Shown here: positions 48,690 through 60,845 of the stretch, one piece after another
Layout: each line of letters begins with the position of its first letter
Numbering within the stretch: the stretch's first letter is position 1
Source: Parelaphostrongylus tenuis
Lineage: Eukaryota; Nematoda; Chromadorea; Rhabditida; Metastrongylidae
Direction: 5' to 3'
DNA: 64,000 bases
NCBI GenBank assembly: GCA_019055375.1
Contig: JAHQIW010000486.1
Location: forward strand, 62,001 to 126,000
Translations under genes and position numbers: made by a program
Notes under the pieces: model-generated
What the model was told of the DNA's origin: nothing
The model's database searches: none
Seen by the model: the letters and a program-made list of their open reading frames with translations, nothing else

Positions 48690-48870
48690 TTCAACGAGAA
48701 ATAGGTTTTCGGAGTCTATTTATTTGGCCCCTCTTGAGGTGGTATGATCTTGTGATATACCCAATAATGTGGAGTGCTGCGCAAAAACATTTGCGTCAGC
48801 CGAGATTCGAAGCCATATCTCACTCTTTCCGGGAGCTCATGCTAACCGTTGCATCACAGAAATAGGTTTG
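48690..48870 (-). repeat. tRNA-like repeat, degraded
   Basis: gtggtatgatcttgtgatat, then gcgtcagccgagattcgaag and actctttccgggagct, align with the cloverleaf copy at 2.9 kb. The acceptor stem no longer closes. Confidence 0.75.
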
Positions 48871-51330
48871 CTCGCACCTATAAGACTGAAGTAAGCGCCT
48901 CGAAATTTGACGAACTCTTGAAAGACTTTTTCTGCACCCACTTGGTTGTGCAGGCCTTATTGTGCTAGTTGTTGAGATGCCTCAAGAAGTGGTAGTTTCA
49001 ACAGAGCATAAACCGGCATTATTCTTGCACCAACCTGATTATATGCAGTAGATCTTTCTGCCTGATTTTTCTTGCTCTATATCAGAATAGGTTACTGTCT
49101 TTATGTTTGCTTCTGTCCATACTCTAACAACAATTTGCAATAAACACCTAGTTGAGTTCGTTCCTAGGTAAGTGTATGACTAAAGAATGATTGAATGTCT
49201 TTAGGAAAACCTAGAACATATTTTTTCAAATCTCTAGATTCGGATTCAGAATACGACTTGTGCTTATGTGTGTTAAGTTTAGTTATCGAATCTCCTATAT
49301 TTGATGATTTACAAAAAAAATCACTTTTTAGAAAATTCATTTTGGGATGCAAAATAGTTGATACTGGTGGAAGTAACCATCCTGGACACTTTTGTCAATG
49401 AAGAGGCTGTAGTGTCTTTATTTGAATAACCACTGAATTCTTTTATTCGGACGTCTAATCGCGCCCTTGAAATTAGTTCTTATCAAAACCTACCGCTTAC
49501 ACAAGGATGTGACTTTGAAATACTACGTGAAGTACACAGCCTTCACATGAGAGCTTCTAGCTCCTACAAACTATGAACATTTGGAAAAAAAATGCTTCTA
49601 TACCAATTACAACCGTTATGAACAAGCAATTCGAGGCGTATTTGCCCGATTCGTACATAAGGTGAAAACTGAACAGAGTAGATTGTATGTATTTCGTTTC
49701 TTCTTCAATTATTTAATCCTTCACATAATTTTGTTGAAGAGGGCAAAGAGTGTCTCTTCTGACGTACTTCAACGCCGTTACCCGGCGCTTCTAGACATGA
49801 TTTCGTCATGTAAAGTCACATATCGCTGAGAGGACTTTCTTGTAGTGCTTGGTATTGGAAAGAATTCGTTAAATGGCGTTTTAATACTATTTCTGTGTAC
49901 AACCAATAATCAAGATTATTATACTTCATTCCGAATTTAGAAATGCACAAAAATAGGTATTTTTTTGAAAGTTAAAATCTGTGCGTGATTATGTATAACT
50001 TGCAATTTTTACCTGCAATGAACAGCTTTCTCTTCATCTCTTCTTTGTCACTTGCCGATCTTTCAGTTACTTGAACGAGCGTCAGTAAGCCCACTAATTT
50101 TTCTAATCCGTACAAGAGTAACCAATAGGTTCTCTTTGCTGTAGGATTTCTAGCACCATGTTATTTTTCAAAAAAACTCTCGTGAAAAAATCGGACCATC
50201 GAGTCGGTGGTTTTTTTTTTCTGTGCATTTCACATCAACTTGAGGTCGTCTAACTAGTGCCTGCATTATTTGTAGATGATATGCATTTTCCTTCTAATAA
50301 AGAAATCCACATAGTAATGTTTTCTATAAGGGTGCACGACGATGTAGCAAAGCATGCAGTGCAGAGCATCATTTTGAATATACTGTTTTCTTTACTAAAT
50401 TAAAACGCTATGATGGAAATTGCATGATAGAAAATTGAAGATATCAAGTATCTCCACACCAATAGATTTATGTCGTAATACTTGATTTCAGACGACAAAA
50501 TGATTATCCCCTTGTTTATTTGACGATTCAGTAACTTATGACAGTATATTAAGATGAATTGCTCCTCTAATGAATGAAAGATAAATATGGTTTGAATGAG
50601 AATAATTAAGTTAGTACGGAAATATTCAAAAGCAGTACGAAATATCAATTTTTCGTTAGTACCAAGTGCATGCTTGAAAAAATGCAGGGTTTTGGGAAAA
50701 GCATTGGCGTTATTTCTACTGTAAATGACCTTATTGGAGTCTCTTCTATCATAATGTATCAATTACTGAGATTTAATTTTGCTGTTGGCGATAAGGATCT
50801 AAATTTCATTGCAAGACTTCATCACTGTAAAATTGTGCCCTTGTGCAGGTCGAGCGCGCCGATTGCGAGCCAAGAAACCAACGCCATTCTCAACACGTTT
50901 AAACATCTCTAACGATGTTCTGCGGCTTTGATGCTCCGACTCTGATAGCCGTGTAGCGTGTGTAAAGATTACTGATGATGTTCTGCTAGTATTTTTGAAT
51001 ATGTATTCTTACACGACTCTTCTTCTTTTGAGCTTTGAATTACCACTTTTCACCTTCTGTTGGATAATCTGCTGGAAAAGTTGATTCCAGCCTTTCGTGT
51101 AAGTGGCAATCAAATGCAATTCCCTGTCGAACAGTCTCTCAACCGACAAGACACTTATATACCAATCATCGGTTAACATAGTATTTACCATTACTAGTGT
51201 TGAGGTTCACCAACGGATGTAATGAAATTTGGACACCAACATGACTTTATCACTTTTATAGTAAAACGTCAAACAATAAAGAATAAGACGTATTATAACA
51301 TCTTCATACAGGGTACGATGTGAAATACAA
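48870..51330. other. No firm gene; weak antiporter-like fragment at 50655-50800
   Basis: ORFs of 62-120 residues on both strands. The plus-strand frame at 50670 reads MLEKMQGFGKSIGVIS then NDLIGV, which resembles the SPAVVVP-to-DD region of SLC9B proteins with a one-base frame break after VPS. The resemblance is short and I treat it as unproven. Confidence 0.25.
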
Positions 51331-51339
51331 CCACAAGAA

Positions 51340-51718
51340 TGCTGAGAGATTTGAATAATTGTTCGTCTACTCAGATTACGAGAACTATTACAATGAACTA
51401 TTTGTCTACTCATGTCACAAGAGCCTATACAATGAATTATTCGTCTAGTGAGATTGCAAGAACTGATACATCAAATGAAGACGGAATGAATTATGAAACA
51501 TAAGAAGTGGATCCTTATAAAGACAATGTGCTGAGAGATTTGAATAGATTGTTCGTCTACTCAGATTACGAGATCTATTGCAATGAACTATTTGTCTACT
51601 CATGTCACAAGAGCTTATACATTGAATTATTCGCCTAGTGAGATTGCAAGAACTGATACATCAAATGAAGACGGAATGAATTATGAAACATAAGAAGTGT
51701 ATTATTATAAAGACAATG
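51340..51718. repeat. Two-copy tandem repeat, unit 189 bp
   Basis: 51340-51528 and 51529-51718 are about 95% identical (tgttcgtctactcagattac, aatgaagacggaatgaatta, cataagaagtg). Within each unit a shorter motif (ttcgtctactca / ttcgtctagtga / tttgtctactca) recurs three times, suggesting an older, smaller period. Confidence 0.9.
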
Positions 51719-51819
51719 ATTTCCACAAAAATCCCACTCCAAGACTAGGAAAGATTACAGAGATTTCATCGATTAACTGTTGACGGGTTTGGTCCAGTGA
51801 GGGCACATTTCGGCATCAC

Positions 51820-51960
51820 ATTCAGATATGATCCGATACATATTTTGAGCATCTCTATGGTTTGTCATGGCAATTCTGAAGTGCTAGACACTTGTTTCGT
51901 CTTTCCAGCCTCATCACTACCATTGTAACTCCTGCTTTTACCAAACCCTTGCAGGGGATA
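51820..51960. repeat. Solo arm of the 23.1-kb hairpin family
   Basis: tagacacttgtttcgtcttt and the neighbouring ccagcctcat match the arm sequence at 23.2 kb in the same order. Confidence 0.5.
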
Positions 51961-51969
51961 TACCTCCTA

Positions 51970-53510
51970 CATAAAAAAGAATGGGCCCCGAATCTGAAAG
52001 ATCATAAATCAAAAGGAACCATTGCAATTCAATACGAAAAATATGAAAAAATTGAAAAACAACGACACTAATAATTCCAGTGGAGAAATCTCAGCATATC
52101 CGCGAACCAATTTGCATTCGACCTGAGGATGACTTTTAATAATTTTTTTTAAACACAATCGAAACATGGCACATTCTTCTGAATGCTGATGCTATCCATT
52201 CCAACAGAGCATGCTTGCTGAAAGCGTACCACAAGGTCATCATTAACTGCGAAGACGAGCCGACCCATAAATTCCTGGTGTTGGTTTCTTCTTCACATCC
52301 CTTACTTTCATGTGAAAGGTGACCTACATGTATATGGAATTAGAGCAGAAAGAAATATTGAATTCAAGCTGAATGCAATTTGGATATTATGCCATCAGAG
52401 TAATACAGAGTATTTATGTTTCCCTCACCGAGAACTCCGCTTCTATAATAGGCCATTATTTTCTGCAGTCAGTTAACGCACCCTTATTTAGTTTGTGACC
52501 ATACTGGATTATATTTTCTGTAGACTACAAATCTTCCTTCTGATAACAAAGAAAACTCACCATGGGCATGGCCATGAGTTCTCCATGTAATCAAATTAAT
52601 TATTATGTGACTCTGGCAGAAACTTTACCACTATACAAAATTCAACGATCAAGAATACTTCAAAACGTCACTAACGATTTCATGGAAACAAAACTCTTCT
52701 GGCTCCGCTGAGAGTGGGCTCATAAATCGTCCCCACTATGTCACAATATGTGGTGAAAGCGAAAATAGTGTTATCGCATATAGTAAGAGAGAAACATTTC
52801 CGATCGAGGGCGTGTGTACCACATACATGCAGTTGTTCTACAGTACGTGTTGAGCAGTTGGCTTAAGACTTTCCCAGGGTTATTCAAGCGTTTCATATCT
52901 TCGCAGTTCGCACACTTGTACCAGATTTATCGAGAAGGATAGAACAGTGATTAAATTTATGAACCACTTCAGGTTGACGTTCGAGCAAAACATGCATTAA
53001 CTAATTCCGTAGCATACGGGTACTATGGTGCCCGTGATACTCCTGAACACCAATACTATGTACCCTTGAGGATTAGGGCCACAAGCTTCATTCGTTTACA
53101 GTAAATCCTAAGACCATCTATCCCTTATCCTCGGAATCACTCAGTGAACCTCTTTTTTTCAATCAGCGAAAAGATAAAATTGTTGTAATACAATTCATAC
53201 TGATAGCCTCTCAGTAATATACGGCAATCAAGAAAAAACACACTTTATCTTCAGCGCGTGCTCGGCTAAGGTTTCTGGATAGCCAATCACCAGACCATTT
53301 TTGAAAGGCCTTTTCAATGCGCTGTAGTAACAATAAGGACATTAAGTTTCACCTTAGAGTAGTAAGAGCCGGCTTTATAAACCTAGTGGTCTTGTTAAAA
53401 AAAAATAGAAATAGATGTCAAAAATTGCAGAACGATAGAACGAAGTGTCTCACATCTCTACGCAAACCAAATCCATTTCAGATTTACCATTGTTCAACAA
53501 CCGAATAAGC
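51970..53510. other. No gene recognised
   Basis: Short ORFs only. Around 52690-52800 the DNA resembles part of the hairpin arm at 12.8-12.9 kb (tatgtggtgaaagcg). Confidence 0.35.
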
Positions 53511-53516
53511 ACTACC

Positions 53517-53878
53517 TATGTTGGAATACATCCACAAATTCTAGCCGAGCGAGATATGAGCGCCGAAAGTGAAAGTATTCTTCTCTTGACACCTACAGAT
53601 TATTAAAATGGCCTAATCACAAACAAGATATGGTGTTAGAGAACCACCCAGATTTTAGCTTTCGCAAAAGGCACTATGATTTTAGGAAAAAGCAAAAAAG
53701 ACCCCATTCTTGGTGGGTTAAATGTTATTGTTAGAGCTGTCAATCAACCATTGCAAGTTTCCTGGAAACTCATCCATAAAAAGTGCAGAGCAAAAAATGT
53801 GCGCTAAAGGTAAAACGGTAACATCCTCTCAGTTGTTACAGCGCATTAACCACCAAGAGATCGCTGCAATGCAGGAGA
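53517..53878 (+). repeat. Direct duplicate, copy 1
   Basis: About 360 bp matching 55222-55572 at over 90% identity, with small indels (gagaaccacc versus gaaccacc). Contains short ORFs that parallel each other in the two copies but lack family motifs. Confidence 0.9.
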
Positions 53879-54150
53879 AAAGGAAAGATTTGAACTTGGC
53901 ACCTTGCACGACAGAGCTCTTTCTTCAGACTATTAGTGATCATTTGGCAGCATAACTTACGACGATTTCAAAATGAGCTTCTTTTCCGGAAAAGCCGCTC
54001 CATTGCAGTGTAGCAGGGTAAATAAGATGGAGTTTCATATATTTGGCACGTTTGTTTAGCGCATAATTTATTGGCTGGGAGGCAGTGTGAAGGAACTCGG
54101 TCACAATCAATTATAATTAGAAGCTGTCCTCATTCCTTAAATTCACGAAC

Positions 54151-54874
54151 CTGCAGAGGATGAACGACAGATTCACTTCCCCATTCTGTCCATACCCAAC
54201 GACGCTGCCCTGATGTCGACTGGCCAGGTTCTGCAGTGGGTCCGAACACGTCGTCTTTGACAGCTTCATTAACTGCCAGTTGGAGCTTTACGTCTGAATC
54301 TTTCATAGATTTCACACCAAGCCACGAATCAGTAGAAATAGGATCTTCTTCGCTACAGTCTAGCTGGTGCAAAACGCGTCTTTGGCGAATAAATATAGAA
54401 TAGAAACTTGATTAAATAGAAGTTCTTGGCGTTGATCAATTCGTAAGGGACGGTCATGCATTTAACTCCATTCGTAGCAGTAATAGAGGTTATTGAATGC
54501 AAATGTGGCCTTTACAAAGGCTTGAGGTGGCCTATCGGTTTATCAAGTCAATGGTGCTATCCATTGATACAAGTCTGAAACCACTACGCCGACTATGGAG
54601 GAATGGATAGTCTAGTAATCCTCGGATGCGTGATCGAACCATCAATCATGAACTGATCGAACACTGTGTATAGCAAAACATTTCTAACCACAGCGCCACA
54701 CGTGCTCATAGCTTTGCATTGGAAAAAATAATCTTTTGAAAGAGCTGAAAAATCACAAACAAACTTTTCTAGTGTCATTGGGCTCACCGAACTGATGACG
54801 GTAGCTACTCACTATTTCTGACAGCTGGTTTATCGAACCGCTGTCGCCTGCCACCATCATATCTTGAGTGGAAG
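54151..54874 (-). CDS. Candidate gene, unknown protein (two splice-bounded exons)
   Basis: Exon 54874-54813 has a textbook acceptor (TTTATTTCCAG) and donor (ATA/GTGAGT) and encodes STQDMMVAGDSGSINQLSEI. It joins in phase 0 to 54363-54151, a 71-codon exon ending HPLQ before a CAG/GTTCG donor, with ISTDSWLGVKSMKDSD and TSGQRRWVWTEWGSES. Upstream, the frame ending YC at 54945 (donor GCT/GTAATG, phase 1) would fit as a further exon starting near an ATG at about 55040. The acidic, non-repetitive composition suggests real protein, but I recognise no family. A SINE occupies the intron between the two exons. The downstream exon(s) were not found, so the gene may be broken by the duplication on either side. 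Confidence 0.4.
54418..54712 (-). repeat. tRNA-headed SINE
   Basis: agttcttggcgttgatcaat (tail), ttgaatgcaaatgtggcctt, gtgatcgaaccatcaa (minus box B) and ctaaccacagcgccacacgt (minus box A) follow the reference order at 20.2 kb. Confidence 0.8.
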
Positions 54875-55221
54875 CTGGAAATAAAAGCATCAGGGTATAG
54901 CTAAGTAATTTATCAAGTCGCTGTTCTATAAGTCTCGGCATTACAGCAGTAAAGACCAAAGTTATTAACCAGAAGTAATTGAAATTGCGTGATTTTGACA
55001 TATGTTAATGCGCATTTTTTTTGCGGACATCTTGGCATGTGACTTGCCTGTACTTGCTCCAAGATGGAGCTGTCTTGGGAACAAATTCGCTTACTACTCA
55101 TTCACGATTGCCGCGTAGGGGAAATGCTAGAGAAGCGGAGGACAAGACTGAATGGAGCTTGCAATGATGGACGTCCCAAAAGCTACTTATCCTTCACACT
55201 GTTCTTGGTTGGCAGTACTAA

Positions 55222-55572
55222 GTATGTTGGAATACCTCCACAAATTCTAGCCGAGCGGAAAATGAGCGCCAAAAGTGAAAGTATTCTTCTCTTGACACCT
55301 ACAGAATATTAAAATGGCCTAATCACAAACAAGATGTGGTGTTAGAACCACCCAGATTTTAGCTTTCTCAAAAGGCACTATGATATGAGGAAAAAGCAAA
55401 AAGACCCCATGCTTGGTGGGTTAAATGTTGTTGTTAGAGCTATCAATCAACCATTGCAAGTTTCCCGAAAACTCATCCATAGAAAGTGTCGCGCAAAACA
55501 TGTGCGCTGAAGGTAAAACAGCAACATCCTCTCAATTGTTACAGCACATTAACCACCAAGAGATCGCTACAG
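55222..55572 (+). repeat. Direct duplicate, copy 2
   Basis: Matches 53517-53878, offset by about 1705 bp. The duplicates bracket the candidate gene at 54151-54874. Confidence 0.9.
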
Positions 55573-55579
55573 AAATCGA

Positions 55580-57530
55580 TGCGCGCAGAGCGAATTGGGT
55601 GGCGGTGAGCGAGTTCGTTGTTTGATTAAGGTCTTTTCTCCGTTTTGTGAAAATTTTCGAAATCTTGTACCACTTTGATATAGGACAAATTTCTCTTCTC
55701 GCTCATATGCTTTTGGTTCAAATATATGCGCCGTGTATAGAGTTTACTACGCACTTATTCTTAATTTGGCGATCAATCAACTGTATTGAATTGTACAAAA
55801 GACATCACAATAATAACCTTAAGTTTTGATCTTCCTAGTCTTATACAAAGCCCAAGAGTCGTCATAGTGAGTGTAATCTAGAAAACAATTAATAATTCAT
55901 CTTAAATGATGATGCATGCTGCATGCTATACCAGCCCAGCGATAACTGTCACTATAGCTAAGTATATATCAGCCATTCGTTTATTCACAGTTATTTAAAG
56001 TCAACGTATGTGAGATAAAAAATGAGAACTATGGACACTAGAAGAATTCTAAGCATGGAAGAACAATGCTTTTTGAGTAAAGGGTTTGGACCACTGCCAT
56101 TATAGAGACTGTTGGTCAGTAATACGTCTCTCGAAAAAAGTGTTTTCGTTACTTTTTTCTATTCGCAGCCATATTCAAAAAACCGAATTTTTCAAATCCT
56201 CTTGGCGTTTCGGTTATTACGGGACAGCTTACATTTCAGAAATATTAAGACTGTATCTATATTTCAGTTAAGTTTTATACTATGATATTGAAGTGCTTAA
56301 AGGTGGATCAAATTTTCTCCTTACTGTTACGAGCAGTATGAAGGCCTTTCAGGAAACAAAATACACCATTGAAATTTTCGAGATTTGAGCTACCAGATCA
56401 TTTCAAAATAGCCTGAAAAGGGTAGAAAGTTTTTCAAATATGGGTGCTGACAGGGGAAGTAGAGTATATCCCCACAATGATAAACGCGCGCTCCTCCCTA
56501 CACTTACTCCAGCCACATGCTACAATTACTTCCACACAGACCTCTATCAGAGGTGTTTAGGTGTAGAAAATGTGTTTCATACTACATTCCTGCAAGACAG
56601 GCCATACAAATGAACAGTAAAGGTTGAAATTTGTTTATTTTTGGTTGTGGTATTAACGCTGAAAAAATGAGTTTTTCAAGACATGTAGACTCTATGTATG
56701 TCAAAAATCTTTGGGAAAGTTCTGTTTGTGATATTTCATTCCTTATGTGACGATGAGATACCACTGTCATATAAACTTTACCTATAATTACCAATGAGCC
56801 AGCTATGACGTCCAAACGAAGGAAAATATTTTAGGCGTGAAACACGATTTTTCTCACTCTTACGGAGCTCTATAATAACCTTCCAAATGAATCAAGCAGC
56901 TTTTTGAAATCCTTAAGATTTGGGCTATCGAATGACTAGTAAAACTATAGTAGTGAGTCATATTAAAGCCCCAACCGATCAAATGAATCGCGTTGAGTGA
57001 GAAATGCAAATTTATTTTCGCTACTACAACGTAACAAAGGGTCCTTTTGAAAGTCAATTATATCCTTGAAATCGCAAGATCTAAGCTTTCGAATGATTAC
57101 CAAATGTCAAAGAGAAATCTTTTGTCCAGCGAGAAAGGCCTTCATACAATCGTGCACCTCAGTTGGTACTTGCTATCCGTTTGGGGTAACCGCTTAAAAA
57201 CTAGAGACTCTAGCATTTCTCTTAGATTGCGTATGCCACTCAAAAATTATATGTTATCGATTTCATTACTGTATATTACTTGGAGAAAAAGCTTTTTAGT
57301 GCGCCAAAGCTGTTAAAAGAAGATTTCGTTTCATTTTAGGCGTGCATTTCTACTCGGCTAGCGTTTGTGTATGGTTTTCAAAAGGCTTTCAAAGCTGGTT
57401 TGTAACAAAAGGCGTTATATAGCGAAAAAAAAAACACACGTCTCGTACTCGGAAACATAAGCACTAAAACCATATGAATGACCCTTTAGGGTAAAACGTA
57501 GTGAAACAGAATTTAAGAAAACCCTGAACT
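55580..57530. other. No gene; diverged copies of the 17.9-kb repeat
   Basis: 56310-56460 and 56850-57220 contain the accattgaaat, gatttgagcta and tttcgaatgattac words of the repeat cluster at 18 kb. Other ORFs are short and unremarkable. Confidence 0.4.
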
Positions 57531-57534
57531 TTTT

Positions 57535-57895
57535 TGGTTCAATGCACCCAGCGATTTAGAGTGATATGCAAAACTTTCGTCAGGAGGAACTCGAACCCAC
57601 ATCTCACTCTATTCGGAAGCGCGTACTCTAACCCATTGCACTACAGACGCCCATTTTGCAAACCACTCTTTCTTTGATACCCAGTGCGTGACTGGGTTTA
57701 ATGTCGACACCGACTACCCGGGTCTAGCCGTTGACGGTTGGCGGCTGACAGATAGATGCATTGTAGCGTAGAAATAGTGATGTGTGAAATGAGCGTCAGT
57801 AGTGCAACGGGTTTAGAGCGTCCGCTCCTGCATAGCGTGGGATGTGGGTTCCAGTCCCGCCTGCCGCGAAAGTTTTGCACATCACTCTACATCAC
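57535..57895. repeat. tRNA-like element, opposed pair in array
   Basis: Minus-oriented tRNA-like part near 57575-57650 (aactcgaacccacatctcac) faces a plus-oriented part near 57790-57875 (agtgcaacgggtttagagcg, ggttccagtccc). Outer ends gatttagagtgatatgcaaa and gcacatcactctacatcact are inverted copies. Confidence 0.75.
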
Positions 57896-58322
57896 TCGGA
57901 ATCAAAACACGTGTTGGATAGCAAAATTGTAACATTTAGATATTGGGCTATAACATGCAAAAACACCACAAAGAAGCAAAAATTTCGAAAAGCTAAAGAA
58001 AATTGAATAATAGTGAACTATGCCTGATTTTTGTTTTTTTACAATCGAATAATCGATCTCGTAACTAACCTTGTTCGTCCATTGAATTTCTCCGCTTGCT
58101 TTGGTCACAGGCGGCACAGAGTCAGTACGGCCGCTGTGTGACTAAAAAAAAAAAAGATCTGTGTAAAAGCAAACTGTCAAGTTGAAAAGGTGTATGTAAT
58201 TCATTTGAATAATGTTCTCGAACAGGACAGTATCTAAAGTGCAATTTGAAACAGCAAAAAACCAGGTTGCATGAGTAGATGAACTCGTCGCACCTGACAT
58301 ATCCACGTCGGAATCAAGATAA

Positions 58323-58800
58323 AATTCTGCTTATTTAACCGCTTCCAGTGGTGGCATGATGCTAGAGATATACCAAATGATGTAGAGCGATGTGCAAAAT
58401 TCCGCGTGAGACAGGTCTCAAACCCACATCTCACTATTCAGGAGCGCGCACTCTAACACGTTGCGCTACGAGACTCGAACCCACATCTCACTCTACTCGG
58501 GAGCGCGTACTCAAACCTGTTGCACTACAGTACCGTCGCCAAGCGGTTAAATAGACAGATTTTCATATCATCAATATCCAGTATCTGTCAGCGTGACTGG
58601 GTTCACTATCGATACCGATTACCAGGGCCTGGCCGTTGGCGCTGGGCGGCTGAGAGATAGATGCGTTTTAGCGTGGAAAGAGTGATGCGAAAAATGAGCG
58701 CTAGTAGTGCAACGGGTTAGAGCGTCCGCTCCTGCATAGCGTGGGATGTGGGTTCCAGTCCCGCCTGCCGCGAAAGTTTTGCACATCACTCTACATCACT
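58323..58800. repeat. tRNA-like element inserted in array unit
   Basis: Starts taaaattctgcttatttaac and ends cactctacatcact. It is flanked by cggaatcaaga and cggaatcaaaa, a likely 10-11-bp target-site duplication, since units at 61.25 and 61.67 kb have a single uninterrupted cggaatcaaga. It contains two minus tRNA-like box B stretches and one plus copy. Confidence 0.8.
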
Positions 58801-59199
58801 CGGAATCAAAATATGTGTTGTGGCAAAATTATTACCGTTAGATACTGGGCGATAACTTGCAGAAAACCCCACAAAAAAGCATTAAATTGGAGAAGCTAAA
58901 GAAATTTAATAGTAGTGAACTATGCCTGATTTTTGTTTTTTACAATAGAATAATCGACCTTGTAACTAACCTTATCCGTCCAGTTTTTCCGCTTGATCCG
59001 CTCATAGACGGCGGGTGAGTTCAGCTGCTGTGCGACTGAAAAAAGAAGATCTATGTAAAAGCAAACTGTCAAGTAGAAAAGGTATATGAAAATCATTTGG
59101 ACAATGTTCCCCAACAGTGCCGTGTCTTAACTGCAACTTGAAACGGTAAAAAAAAAACTAAGCTGTATGAGTGAATGAACTTGTCGTACTTGAGATGCC

Positions 59200-59938
59200 C
59201 AAGTCGGAGTCAAGAGAAAATTCTATTTATTTGATCGCTTTCAGTGGTGGTTTAATGTACCCAGTGATGTAGAGTGAAGTGCAAAACTTTCGCACCAGGA
59301 GGGACTCGAACCCACATCTCACTCCATTCGGAAAAGCGTACTCTAACCAGTTGCACTACTGACGCCCATTTTGCACACCATTCTTTCTACGCTACAGCGC
59401 ACCTATCTGTCATCCACCATCATCAACAGCTTGGCTCACGAAGTCCGTACCGGCATTGAACCCAGTCACGCTCACAGATATTAGTAATGGTGATCAAATC
59501 GAATTCTGTTTATTTAACCGCTGCTAGCGGTGTTATGATGTTGTAGATTTACCTAATGATGTAGAGTGATGTGCACAACATTCGCGGCAGCGGGACTCCA
59601 GCACACATCTCACTCTGCTATTTTGCTCACCAGTCTTTCTACTATTTCTACGCTACAACGCATAGCCGCCAACCGCCGCCAAGCGGTTAAATAAACAGAA
59701 TTTCATATTATCGTCAATATTCAATATCTGTCAGCGTGACTGGGTTCAATGTCGATAGCGGTTACCCGGGCCTGGCCGATGGCGGTTGGCGGGTGACAGA
59801 TAGATGCGTTGTAGCGTAGAGTGATGTGTAAAATGAGCGTCAGTAGTGAAATGGGTTAAAGCGCGTGCTTTTGCATAGTGTGAGATGTGGGTTCGAGTCC
59901 CGACTGGCGCAAAAGTTTTGCACATCACTCTACATCAC
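59200..59938. repeat. Compound tRNA-like insertion (about 735 bp)
   Basis: Same insertion site as the others, but with an extra partial element: box B near 59305 (ggactcgaacccacatctca), a second head near 59505 (attctgtttatttaaccgct), and a plus copy near 59830-59915 with gtgggttcgagtcccgactg. It accounts for the longer 1141-bp array step. Confidence 0.75.
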
Positions 59939-60348
59939 TGGGAATCAAAATACGTGTTGGATGGTAAAATTATAACATCTAGATATTGGGTTATAACTTG
60001 CAGGAAACCCCACAAAAAAGCAAAAATTTCGGAAAGCTCAAAAAATTGATTGATAGTGAACGATGTCTGATTTTGGTTTATTTTACAATGGAATAAGCGA
60101 TCTCGTAACTAACCTTGTCCGAGGATTGAATTTCTCCGATTGATCCGCTCATAGACGGCACAGGATCGGTACGGGCGCCGTGCGACTGAAAAAAAAGATC
60201 CGTGTGAAAGCAAACCGTCAAGTTGAAAAGGTGTATGAAATCCATCTAGATAATGTTCTCTTGTAGGGTAGTATCTAAACTGCATTTTGAAACGGCAAAA
60301 AAAAACCAGATTGTATGAATAGATGAACTCGTCGTACTTGACATGCCA

Positions 60349-60845
60349 CGTCGGAATCAAGATAAAATTCTGCTTATTTAACCGCTTCCAGTGGTGGTAT
60401 AATGCTAGAGATATACCAAGTGATGTATAGTGATGTGCGAAATTCCGCGTGAGCCAGGTCTCAAACCCACATCTCACTATTCAGGAGAGAGCACTCTAAC
60501 ACGTTGCACTACGGGACTCGAACCCACATCTCACTCTACTCGGGAGCGCGTACTGAAACCTGTTGCACTACGGTGCCGTCGCCAAGCGGTTAAATAAACA
60601 GATTTTCATATGATCATCAATACCCAATATGTCAGCGTGACTGGGCTCACTGTCGATACCGATTACCAGGGCCTCGCCGTTCGCGGTTGGCGGCTGACAG
60701 ATAGATGCGTTTTAGCGTAGAAAGAGTTGTGTGAAAAATGAGCGCCAGTGATGCAACGGGTTAGAGCGCGCGCTCCTGCATAATGTGAGATGTGGATTCG
60801 AGTCTTGGCTGGCGCAAAAGTTTTGCACATCATTCTACATCAATG
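60349..60845. repeat. tRNA-like element inserted in array unit
   Basis: Nearly the same as the 58323-58800 insertion, at the same position in the unit (cggaatcaagataaaattct). This implies that the insertion happened once and was then copied with the unit. Confidence 0.8.

Noticed and set aside
53722..53955. 77-residue plus ORF
   Set aside because: Most of it lies in the direct duplicate, and the second copy has a different reading beyond the shared part.
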